Shown here in pieces: positions 56,914 through 64,000 of a stretch of DNA of 64,000 nt. The stretch is from Oceanospirillaceae bacterium. Its GTDB lineage: Bacteria > Pseudomonadota > Gammaproteobacteria > Pseudomonadales > Oceanobacteraceae. Numbering within the stretch: the first letter of the stretch is position 1; every line of letters begins with the position of its first letter. Made by a program: the position numbers and the translations under genes. The stretch spans positions 186,001 to 250,000 of the forward strand of contig PBQA01000016.1 of assembly GCA_002724925.1 (NCBI GenBank), given 5' to 3'. The notes beneath the pieces are model-generated. The model saw only the letters and a program-made list of their open reading frames with translations. It ran no database searches and was not told the origin of the DNA.

Positions 56914-58050
56914 TTACGCGTTTCCAGCCAGTTGAGCACTGAGCCCTTCGTGTTTTACTTCACCGTTTTCGGTCACCAGAGTGGCCGCAACAATATCGTC
57001 TTCCATATCCACAGACAGTTCACCATCATCCGCCATATTCAGCAGGAAGGTAGAAATGTTTTTGGTCAGAAGCTGGGAAGCATGTACAGGCACACGACCT
57101 GGGTGATCGGTGTAACCGATGATAGTCACGCCATCGAGGTACACTTTATCGTTCGCGACAGTGCCTTCGACGTTACCGCCGCGCTCTGCGGCCAGATCGA
57201 CAATCACTGAACCTTTTTTCATGTAGTGCAGCATGTCTTTGGTGATCAGACGCGGAGATGGCTTACCTGGGATAGCAGCGGTGGTGATGACGAGATCTGC
57301 CTGAGAGATCTTAGTAGTCATCTGCTCACGCTGCTTGCGATAAAATTCTTCTGATTTTTCGCTAGCGTAACCAGAGCTGTTGCCTTCTTCGGTCTCAAGA
57401 TCAAATTCAACGAACTTAGCACCCAGAGATTCAACCTGCTCACGCACTTCTGCGCGGGTATCGTACGCTTCTACCACAGCACCCAAACGACGAGCAGTAG
57501 AAATAGCCATCAGACCGGCAACACCAGCGCCGATAATGAATACTTTAGCCGGGTGGATAGTACCTGCGGCAGTCATCAGCATCGGGAAATACTGAGGCAA
57601 GGCCATGGCGCCCGTCAGTACAGAGCGGTAACCACTGATCGCGCCCATAGAGCTGAGTACGTCCATTGACTGCGCACGGGTAGTGCGTGGAATAAATTCC
57701 AGAGCGAAAGAACGTACTTTCTGTGCTGCCAGTTTTTCTACCATGGGCAGATTAAACCAGGCATCCATCAGGCAGATCAGCGTGCTGTTTTCTTTCAGCA
57801 GCGGCAGCTCTTCTTCCTGAGGGTTGCGCACTTTCAGAATAATATCCGCCTGCTCGTAAAGAGACTCTGCAGACGGCGCAATACTCGCACCGCACGCACG
57901 ATATTCTTCATCGCCAAAGTGTGCGCCATCACCAGCACCTTCCTGAACAACGACGGCAAAGCCTTTGTCCAGAAGCGCCTGTATACCCGAAGGTATAATG
58001 GCAACCCGGGCTTCCCCAGGATAAATTTCCTTAGGTACACCAATCAGCAT
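56914..58050 (-). CDS. pntAa: NAD(P) transhydrogenase alpha-1 (NAD-binding) subunit
   Basis: Cytoplasmic NAD(H)-binding domain I of transhydrogenase, related to alanine dehydrogenase. I start at 58050 (MLIGVPKEIYPGEARVAIIP), which has AGGAG nine bases upstream; the track's 58104 adds 18 unrelated residues. 378 residues. Motifs FIIGAGVAGLMAISTARRLGAVVEAYDTR and ITTAAIPGKPSPRLIT are intact. First gene of the pntAa-pntAb-pntB operon. Confidence 0.96.
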   Translation of the reverse strand: MLIGVPKEIYPGEARVAIIPSGIQALLDKGFAVVVQEGAGDGAHFGDEEYRACGASIAPSAESLYEQADIILKVRNPQEEELPLLKENSTLICLMDAWFNLPMVEKLAAQKVRSFALEFIPRTTRAQSMDVLSSMGAISGYRSVLTGAMALPQYFPMLMTAAGTIHPAKVFIIGAGVAGLMAISTARRLGAVVEAYDTRAEVREQVESLGAKFVEFDLETEEGNSSGYASEKSEEFYRKQREQMTTKISQADLVITTAAIPGKPSPRLITKDMLHYMKKGSVIVDLAAERGGNVEGTVANDKVYLDGVTIIGYTDHPGRVPVHASQLLTKNISTFLLNMADDGELSVDMEDDIVAATLVTENGEVKHEGLSAQLAGNA

Positions 58051-58103
58051 GGTTAGTACTCCTGTTAATTTAAATTTAAAGTCTGAAGTTTTTAAAACAA
58101 ACA

Positions 58104-58149
58104 AGAGCCGCCTGCGGTCAGGTAACTGACTGCATAAGCGGCTTTTTTG
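58104..58149. terminator. Hairpin between mqo and the pnt operon
   Basis: AAGAGCCGC ... GCGGCTTTTTT with an inner imperfect GCGGTCA/TGACTGC stem. It has T-rich sequence on both strands and so can end mqo transcription before pntAa. Confidence 0.75.
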
Positions 58150-58180
58150 TAAATATGGAATTAACTACATGAAACTTCTG

Positions 58181-59731
58181 TCAGCCAAAGGAACGGCGTT
58201 GCTCCTGTCGTTCCTGGTGGTGAGTTTCCTCTGAGGTCTCATTGCCGGCAATGGCCTGCAAACCCAGCGTAGTCAGAGTATGACGGCGAACGTCCTGCAG
58301 CAGATGTGCATTATCTACCAGAGATTCACCGTAAGAAGGCACCAGAGCCTTCAGTTTTGATTTCCAACCACCGTCCATACGCATACGGAAACAGCGTTCT
58401 AACACTTCGATCATCGCCTTGGCCGCCACTGATGCACCCGGAGATGCACCGAGTAACGCTGCCAGAGAACCGTCTTCGGCAGCCACCAGTTCGGTACCGA
58501 ACTCCAGCTTGCCGCGGCCCTTTTCATCCTTCTTAATAATCTGCACGCGCTGACCAGCTTGCGCCAGCGTCCAGTCCTCTGCTTTTGCAGAAGGCAGGTA
58601 TTGTTGGAGTGTTGCAACACGGTCTTTGTGTGACTGCATCACCTCGCTAATAAGATAGCGGGTCAGATCCATGTTATTCAGGCCTACGTCGATCATGGGT
58701 TTCAGATTGTTAGCGCTGACGGATTTTAACAGATCTAGACGTGACCCTGCCTTAAGAAATTGCGTTGTGAACCCCGCATACGGTCCAAACAGCAGTGCAG
58801 GTTTGCCATTAATGATACGTGTGTCGAGGTGTGGCACTGACATCGGAGGTGCTCCGATGGCTGCTTTACCGTACACCTTAGCGTGATGTTGCTTAATTAC
58901 TTCTTCGTTCTGACAGACTAACCACTGACCAGATACCGGGAAGCCGCCGTAACCTTTGCTTTCCGGAATATCTGATTTCTGCAGCAAGGGTAATGCTCCA
59001 CCACCCGCACCCAGGAAAACAAACCCTGCCGTGATGGCTTCTTTCTTGCCAGTGCTGCGATCCTTAATAGTAACGTGCCAGTTATTGCCACCGTTCTTTT
59101 TCAGGTTGGTCACTTCATGGCCAAGACGCAGATCAAAACCATGTTGCTTTTCAAGGCTGGCCACCATGTTGCGAGTGAGAGAACCAAAATCAACGTCGGC
59201 ACCGTAAGCCACACGCGTCGCCGCAACAGGCTCTCCATCAGCGCGCTCACCCATCACGAGAGGCATCCACTCAGTGAGAGTATCGGCATCTTCACTGTAT
59301 TCAATATCTGCAAAGAGGTGATGATCTTTCAGCTTTTCATAGCGTTTACGCAGGAATTCAACGTTTTTCTGCCCCCAGACAAAACTGATGTGTGGCGTTG
59401 AATTAATGAATTGATCAGGAGAAGGCAGATCGCCAGACTCAACCAGAGACGACCACAGCTGCTGTGAAATCTCGTAGTTAGCATTGATCGTGAGCGCTCG
59501 CTCAATGGCCACCTGGCCATCGGCATCTTGCGGCGTGTAATTGAGTTCGCAGTAGCCCGCGTGCCCGGTACCGGCATTGTTCCAGCCGTCGGTGCTCTCT
59601 GCAGCAATCTGATCCAGACGTTCTACCATCAGGATGTTCAACGAAGAATCCAGTTTCTTCAGTAATGTCGCCAGTGTTGTGCTCATTACGCCACTGCCTA
59701 CGAGCAGGGCATCTACTTTATTCGTTGCCAT
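58181..59731 (-). CDS. mqo: Malate:quinone oxidoreductase
   Basis: FAD-dependent, membrane-associated TCA-cycle enzyme oxidising malate to oxaloacetate and passing electrons to quinone. 516 residues, family length. FAD motif ALLVGSGVMSTTLATLLKKL, then the Mqo-specific STDGWNNAGTGHAGYCELNYTP, HISFVWGQKNVEFLRKRY and PALLFGPYAGFTTQFLK. The C-terminal tail is longer and basic (HHQERQEQRRS). It is monocistronic. The 287 bases upstream contain an AT-rich stretch with TTGACT and TATAAT elements at loose spacing, a likely promoter, and no gene. Confidence 0.97.
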   Translation of the reverse strand: MATNKVDALLVGSGVMSTTLATLLKKLDSSLNILMVERLDQIAAESTDGWNNAGTGHAGYCELNYTPQDADGQVAIERALTINANYEISQQLWSSLVESGDLPSPDQFINSTPHISFVWGQKNVEFLRKRYEKLKDHHLFADIEYSEDADTLTEWMPLVMGERADGEPVAATRVAYGADVDFGSLTRNMVASLEKQHGFDLRLGHEVTNLKKNGGNNWHVTIKDRSTGKKEAITAGFVFLGAGGGALPLLQKSDIPESKGYGGFPVSGQWLVCQNEEVIKQHHAKVYGKAAIGAPPMSVPHLDTRIINGKPALLFGPYAGFTTQFLKAGSRLDLLKSVSANNLKPMIDVGLNNMDLTRYLISEVMQSHKDRVATLQQYLPSAKAEDWTLAQAGQRVQIIKKDEKGRGKLEFGTELVAAEDGSLAALLGASPGASVAAKAMIEVLERCFRMRMDGGWKSKLKALVPSYGESLVDNAHLLQDVRRHTLTTLGLQAIAGNETSEETHHQERQEQRRSFG

Positions 59732-59977
59732 CTTGATTTCTCCAGTAGGCGAAGATCATATTGTCCGATTAGCGCGGGTGTGCGCAGCGACAGCCGGGCT
59801 TGTGGCCCTGACTGTCTGAATATGTGCCTATGATACAACGAACGCTGAAAAGCTAATCTGTATAGTTTTTTATTATAAGTATAAGTCAAAGCTTATAGAT
59901 AAAAGATGCCGTATCCATACGAGTTATACGAAAGTCAGGCTAGAAGCTGGCAGAAGTCGACGCCAAAGCAGGCGAAA

Positions 59978-60002
59978 AGCGGCGGCAGGCCTGCCCTGCC
60001 GC
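59978..60002 (-). terminator. Hairpin after the FMN glutamate-synthase-like gene
   Basis: On the minus strand GCGGCAG-GGCAGGC-CTGCCGC is followed by CGCTTTT, 16 bases past the stop of the preceding gene. It is a plausible terminator with a short T-run. Confidence 0.5.
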
Positions 60003-60018
60003 AGAGAAAAGAGGGGAT

Positions 60019-61548
60019 TCAGGATGCCTCGGCAGCCCCTTCGGTTGGCGGGTGGAAACCTTCTTTGCCGTATAACTCTGATAGGAGTCGGGCCTCGCCA
60101 TTTGGCTGCACCATACGGGCGTGATGTCGCTGTAACTGGCGCGGATCTTCTACACCGCAACTGTGAGCGATCACGCCCACTTCTTTGACCAAGGTACTGG
60201 CAAAATGAGCAACACGCTCAGCCTTATCTTTCGGAACCAGGCCCCGCTGCAACCTGGGGTCGTGGGTTGTAATGCCGGTCGGACAGGTATTCTTATTGCA
60301 CTGCAACGCCTGAATGCAACCCAGAGCGAACATGAATCCGCGTGCGGACGTTACGAAATCTGCACCGACACAAATCGCCCAAGCGACCCGATCTGGCGTG
60401 ATCAGTTTGCCGGAGGCAATGACTTTAATTCGAGGGCGTAATTCAAATTCGTCGAGGGTATCCACCAGCATAGGCAGCGCCTGAGCCAGTGGCAGCCCCA
60501 TGTAATCAATTAACGATTGAGGCGCCGCGCCTGTTCCGCCTTCTGCACCGTCTAAGGTTATAAAGTCCGGGGCACTGTCTTTGCCACGCAGGTGAATCTC
60601 ACGACATAACTCCCGTATCCAGTCATTCCCACCCAGTACCACTTTGAATCCAGTGGGTTTACCGGTGATATCACGAACGTGGTTGATCATATCGAGCAGG
60701 TCGCTGACCGAACGGACTTCGGGCTGGCCGTTCGGGCTGATGGAGTCTTCCCCAACAGGAATATGACGAATCGCGGCGATTTCCTCCCCCACTTTGGCGC
60801 CCGGTAATATGCCGCCTTTTCCGGGCTTAGCGCCCTGGCTTAGTTTGATCTCAAACATTTTCACCTGCGGACGGTGCGCAATTTCGATCAGTTTCTCATC
60901 ATCGAGAGAGCCATCTTCTTTGCGAACGCCGTACTTGGCCGTTCCAATCTGAAAAACTATGTCGCAATCCCCCTCAAGATGGTAAGGAGACAACCCGCCC
61001 TCTCCTGTATTCATCCAACAGCCCGCTTTTGCTGCTCCCCGTGAGAGCGCCTGCACAGCCGGCTTCGACAAGGCGCCGTAGCTCATGCCAGAAATATTGA
61101 TCAACGCGCTGGTACTGTAGGGGGTACGACAATTTTTGCCTATGGTGAGTACCTGAGACTCGCTCAGATCTTTGCTTAGCGATGGAAATGGGCTATTCAC
61201 AAACATGACGGTGCCCGCGGTATCAAGGCGTCGCGTTGAGCCAAAGGCAACCGTTGTGCTCAGGTTCTTAGCCGCGCGATAGACCCAACTCCGGTCTGCC
61301 CGGTTAAACGGCATTTCTTCTCTGTCCATGGCAAAGAAATACTGGCGAAAAAATTCACCCAGATGCTCAAACAGGTAACGGAAGCGACCAATGACCGGGA
61401 AATTACGCCGTACCGTATGCTGTGTCTGGAGTCGGTCTGACACATAGGCCCACAAAAACCAGAGTGTTCCGAGCAGGATTCCGCCCAAAAAAAGCGCCAG
61501 CAGAGCAAGTACGCCCCAAGCGGCGGCATAAAAAATATCGTCGGTCAT
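60019..61548 (-). CDS. Membrane-anchored FMN-binding glutamate-synthase-family protein
   Basis: GltB central/FMN-domain homologue without amidotransferase or NADPH domains, so classical GOGAT activity is doubtful. Related proteins are annotated only as FMN-binding glutamate synthase family. I start at 61548 (MTDDIFYAAAWG) with AGGAGA six bases upstream, giving 509 residues. A TM helix spans residues about 8-35. The FMN/synthase core follows: INISGMSYGALSKPAVQALSRGA, NTGEGGLSPYHLEGDCDIVFQIG, KLSQGAKPGKGGILPG, FITLDGAEGGTGAAP and the Fe-S region LQCNKNTCPTGITTHDP. Monocistronic. Confidence 0.92.
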   Translation of the reverse strand: MTDDIFYAAAWGVLALLALFLGGILLGTLWFLWAYVSDRLQTQHTVRRNFPVIGRFRYLFEHLGEFFRQYFFAMDREEMPFNRADRSWVYRAAKNLSTTVAFGSTRRLDTAGTVMFVNSPFPSLSKDLSESQVLTIGKNCRTPYSTSALINISGMSYGALSKPAVQALSRGAAKAGCWMNTGEGGLSPYHLEGDCDIVFQIGTAKYGVRKEDGSLDDEKLIEIAHRPQVKMFEIKLSQGAKPGKGGILPGAKVGEEIAAIRHIPVGEDSISPNGQPEVRSVSDLLDMINHVRDITGKPTGFKVVLGGNDWIRELCREIHLRGKDSAPDFITLDGAEGGTGAAPQSLIDYMGLPLAQALPMLVDTLDEFELRPRIKVIASGKLITPDRVAWAICVGADFVTSARGFMFALGCIQALQCNKNTCPTGITTHDPRLQRGLVPKDKAERVAHFASTLVKEVGVIAHSCGVEDPRQLQRHHARMVQPNGEARLLSELYGKEGFHPPTEGAAEAS

Positions 61549-61667
61549 GCAGAATCTCCTGTGTCTGCACACAGGGTAAAACAGTCTATTGAGTCGTAAA
61601 AGTCACTTTATCAATAATCTCACGAGACAGAGCGTTGCCGGTGTAAAAAATAATGTAAGAGACACAA

Positions 61668-61692
61668 AAAAAGCAGCCCGAAGGCTGCTTTC
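61668..61692 (-). terminator. Strong intrinsic terminator, UUCG loop
   Basis: On the minus strand AAAGCAGCC-TTCG-GGCTGCTTT is followed by further T residues (seven in all), 34 bases after the stop of the 109-residue gene. Confidence 0.9.
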
Positions 61693-61725
61693 TGGTGCTG
61701 TGGCATGGCCAACTTAACCCCGGCT

Positions 61726-62055
61726 TCATGCCATTGGGGTGATGTTCTTTACGTTCTTCGCGGTGAAGTAGGCAAACCCACCGTCGATGTCGCCAACTTC
61801 AACCCGATTTGGCGCCAGAGGCGAGCTTTTAATCGCTGCGATATAAAGCCCCTTACTGGCGACAAGATTCTTGTCGACGTCGTTAAAATGCGGTTGGGAA
61901 AAAGCGAACGTTTTACGTTCACAACCCCGTTCTAATGTGAGAATCAGCTGAGCATCTGCAAGATCCGATGCACGTGAAAAGTTTACGTAACTCACCTGAT
62001 AACTCTGATCGAATTCAAAAAGGTACTGATCGAGTGTCTGACGGCTGATGCTCAT
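61726..62055 (-). CDS. Hypothetical protein, 109 aa
   Basis: Not recognised. Soluble, no TM, one Cys; beta-rich look (VEVGDIDGGFAYFTAKNVKNI). ATG at 62055 has only a distant AGG, but a strong terminator exactly after the stop supports a real single-gene unit. The 227 bases before it contain a 7-bp hairpin GCGATGG/CCATCGC (62108-62130) and no gene. Confidence 0.65.
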   Translation of the reverse strand: MSISRQTLDQYLFEFDQSYQVSYVNFSRASDLADAQLILTLERGCERKTFAFSQPHFNDVDKNLVASKGLYIAAIKSSPLAPNRVEVGDIDGGFAYFTAKNVKNITPMA

Positions 62056-62282
62056 GATGCTTATTACCTGTAGCAGTTCTGTCTGTGTACAGTCTTAGGT
62101 TTAGCTGGCGATGGGCGCCTTTTCCATCGCGGATAACAGAAAACTACACGAAACTTCCGGGTGTCATTTTTCCGTGTTTTCAGCATGAATGAAGAGAACA
62201 AATGGGAAAGTTAAGGTAGGAATGCTACCTATGACAGGTGTCAATTATCCGTTCTGATTCACACCCCGTTACGCGGCTGAGA

Positions 62283-63188
62283 TTACCACTCAGCCGCAAT
62301 TACCTCTAATGCCTGGCTTAAATTGGGGTACTGGAAAGTAAATCCGGCGGTCATGAGCGCCGTGGGTAGAACTTTCTGACCCTGAAGCAACAGCTCTGAC
62401 ATTTCACCGAACACCATACCAGCTGCAAAGGCAGGCATAGGAAAGAGGGTTGGACGATTTATGGCTCTGCCAAGTGTGCGCGTAAACTCACGATTCATCG
62501 CTGGGTAGGGAGCCGTCATATTGACCGCGCCGCTTAATGAATGCTCCGTGATGAAGTCTAATGCACGTATATAATCGTCACGGTGAATCCATGAGATAAT
62601 CTGATCACCAGACCCGATTACGCCACCTAAGCCCAGACTGAATGGCAGCCACATCCGCTTCAACATGCCACCGTGCTGGCCGAGCACAATACCAGTACGC
62701 AACCAGACAATCCGTTCAGAAATTTCCTGCAAAGGATCGGCCGCTTGTTCCCAATCGATACACAGACTGGCTGAAAAACCCGTACCTGGTGCGGATGATT
62801 CATTAAACGAGGGGGTAGAACCCGCCACGCTGCCGTAGTACCCCACCGCGGAACCGGTAAGTACTAACTCGAAGTGCTGGCCGGTCGATTTCGCCCAGCG
62901 GACAAGACTTTCAGTCAAGGTCACTCGACTGGCCCTGAGTTCGGCCTTACGAGGCTCGCTCCAGCGTTTATCGGCTATTCCCTCGCCCGCCAGATTGATC
63001 ACCCAGTCGACCTTATCCGTCACTTCAGCGAAGTCTTTTACGAACTTCACTGACTTGCCGAGCAACCTCGCTCCTCTGCCAGGATCACGGGTCAGAACTG
63101 TAATTCTGTGCCCGAGTGATCCCCAATGAGGTACCAGCTTTGAACCGATAAATCCGGTGCCGCCTGTGATCAGGATGTGTTTGCTCAT
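62283..63188 (-). CDS. TIGR01777-family NAD-dependent epimerase (YfcH-like)
   Basis: Extended short-chain dehydrogenase fold protein. I start at 63188 (MSKHILITGGTGFIGSKLVP) with GGGAGGA eight bases upstream; the track's 63239 adds 17 residues. 301 residues. NAD motif ITGGTGFIGSKL, then VINLAGEGIADKRWSEPRKAELRASRV and SAVGYYGS (catalytic Tyr), and the C-terminal DUF1731 domain (GQKVLPTALMTAGFTFQYPNLSQALE). This is the E. coli YfcH / plant SulA layout. Substrate unknown. It lies 50 bases after the acyl-CoA dehydrogenase on the same strand. Confidence 0.93.
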   Translation of the reverse strand: MSKHILITGGTGFIGSKLVPHWGSLGHRITVLTRDPGRGARLLGKSVKFVKDFAEVTDKVDWVINLAGEGIADKRWSEPRKAELRASRVTLTESLVRWAKSTGQHFELVLTGSAVGYYGSVAGSTPSFNESSAPGTGFSASLCIDWEQAADPLQEISERIVWLRTGIVLGQHGGMLKRMWLPFSLGLGGVIGSGDQIISWIHRDDYIRALDFITEHSLSGAVNMTAPYPAMNREFTRTLGRAINRPTLFPMPAFAAGMVFGEMSELLLQGQKVLPTALMTAGFTFQYPNLSQALEVIAAEW

Positions 63189-63238
63189 GGCTCTATCCTC
63201 CCGGCCGCAGTGGCCACCAGATTTATTGGGTACGCCCA

Positions 63239-64000
63239 TCAGAACTGATCGGCGGTCATTCCCATCAGACTGTCTTTACCCGTTTCGATTTCGGCCAGCA
63301 GAGACAGTGTTTGTGGCAGAAGTTTATGCATGTAGAAAGCCGCTGTCTCTTTCTTGGCTGCATAAAAGTCGGTTTCGGTCGAACCATCGGCCAACGCCTG
63401 TTCTGCCGTCACCACCATACGACTCCAGAAATAAGCGATCGCCGTCAGAGCAAACAAACGCAGATACGGCGTTGCCGCAGAACCAGCCTGCTCGCGGTCG
63501 CTCATACCGTTTTGCATCAACCACATCGTCGCTTTCTGCAGACGGCCGGTTGCAGCTTTCAGCTCGTCACCGAACGGCACGCCGCCCTCGGTCTTGATAT
63601 AGCTGTCCAGCATAGCGAAGAAACTCTTTACTGCACGACCGCCGGCATGACCCAGTTTACGACCCACAAGGTCGAGCGCCTGAATACCGTTGGTGCCTTC
63701 ATAAATGCGGGTGATACGCGAGTCACGTACGAATTGCTCTACCGGCCAGTCCTGAGTGAACCCAGAACCGCCCATAAGCTGCAGACCATCGTTTGCGCAG
63801 AAGAAACCTTCATCGGTCAGGAATGCCTTCACGATAGGCGTTAACAGCTGCACCATGTCGTCTGCCTGCTGACGCTCTTCTTCTGTTGCCGCCTTGTGTG
63901 CGATATCAAGCTGCATCGAAGTAAAGTAAGCCAACGCCCGACCGCCCTCAATTGTTGCTTTCTGGCGCAACAGCATGCGACGTACATCCGGGTGAACAAT
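63239..64000 (-). CDS. Acyl-CoA dehydrogenase, C-terminal part (5' end beyond window)
   Basis: The frame is open to the right edge; 253 residues of the C-terminal half are visible. IVHPDVRRMLLRQKATIEGGRALAYFT, LMGGSGFTQDWPVEQFVRDSRITRIYEGTNGIQALDLVGRKLG and the terminal GMTADQF match the long-form acyl-CoA dehydrogenase family. It is a clear paralogue of the gene at 46320-48104, which shares IIVHPDVRRMLL and the ending LTAEQF. Beta-oxidation role inferred. The active-site N-terminal half lies outside the window. Confidence 0.93.
   Translation of the reverse strand: MVHPDVRRMLLRQKATIEGGRALAYFTSMQLDIAHKAATEEERQQADDMVQLLTPIVKAFLTDEGFFCANDGLQLMGGSGFTQDWPVEQFVRDSRITRIYEGTNGIQALDLVGRKLGHAGGRAVKSFFAMLDSYIKTEGGVPFGDELKAATGRLQKATMWLMQNGMSDREQAGSAATPYLRLFALTAIAYFWSRMVVTAEQALADGSTETDFYAAKKETAAFYMHKLLPQTLSLLAEIETGKDSLMGMTADQF

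Overview
This window looks like chromosomal DNA from a marine-type gammaproteobacterium, probably Oceanospirillaceae-like or a Pseudomonas relative. The evidence is gene content and order: aroQ-prmA-dusB-fis-purH-purD followed by a RetS-like sensor (the order known from Pseudomonas aeruginosa), plus coq7, mqo, split pntA, lapD/lapG, bamD/rluD/pgeF and ilvIH. The genus is inference. Most of the window is ordinary, tightly packed housekeeping sequence of moderate GC. I found no tRNA, rRNA, CRISPR array, transposase or integrase.

Layout. 0-3 kb: end of a TonB-dependent receptor and a lipoprotein partner. 3-8.5 kb: grxD, slt, a flavin oxidoreductase/peroxiredoxin pair and a lipoprotein. 8.5-13.4 kb: a fused 5-oxoprolinase-type hydantoinase, a dihaem cytochrome c and a PCu(A)C copper chaperone. 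13.5-16.1 kb: lapD-lapG, a c-di-GMP controlled periplasmic protease pair governing adhesin release. 16.3-27.2 kb: aroQ, prmA, an unusually long zinc-ribbon/DUF3426 protein, dusB-fis, purH, a structured purH-purD spacer, purD and a RetS-like hybrid kinase with a decayed ATPase domain. The usual accB-accC pair is missing between aroQ and prmA. 27-31.7 kb: coq7, a DUF883/holin-like/AI-2E transporter operon, yjdM and small genes, including a 59-codon gene absent from the ORF track.

31.8-36.2 kb is the accessory region. It is visibly AT-richer, and all its genes lie on the minus strand at close spacing: two unrecognised proteins, a possible short ORF, an OLD-family ATPase-TOPRIM nuclease and a small multi-pass membrane protein. 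It ends near two copies of a short palindromic repeat that bracket the ilvH terminator. This is the best candidate for an undescribed, possibly defensive, system.

36.4-42.2 kb: ilvIH with a strong promoter and a long leader, pgeF-rluD divergent from bamD, and a cold-shock protein with a long 5' leader. 42.2-50.5 kb: a DUF2059-like exported protein, and a five-gene catabolic operon (3-hydroxyacyl-CoA dehydrogenase, acyl-CoA dehydrogenase, Fe-alcohol dehydrogenase, thioesterase, aldehyde dehydrogenase) divergent from a LysR regulator. 50.5-55.2 kb: a four-gene light/DNA-repair operon with three different photolyase/cryptochrome homologues and a DUF2256 protein, preceded by operator-like repeats. 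55.2-64 kb: pntAa-pntAb-pntB (whose terminator lies inside the convergent photolyase gene), mqo, a membrane-anchored FMN glutamate-synthase-like protein, a small unknown protein, a TIGR01777 epimerase and a truncated acyl-CoA dehydrogenase at the right edge.

Start codons were re-chosen from the ORF track where a ribosome binding site, signal peptide or family length argued for it. These choices are noted per entry.
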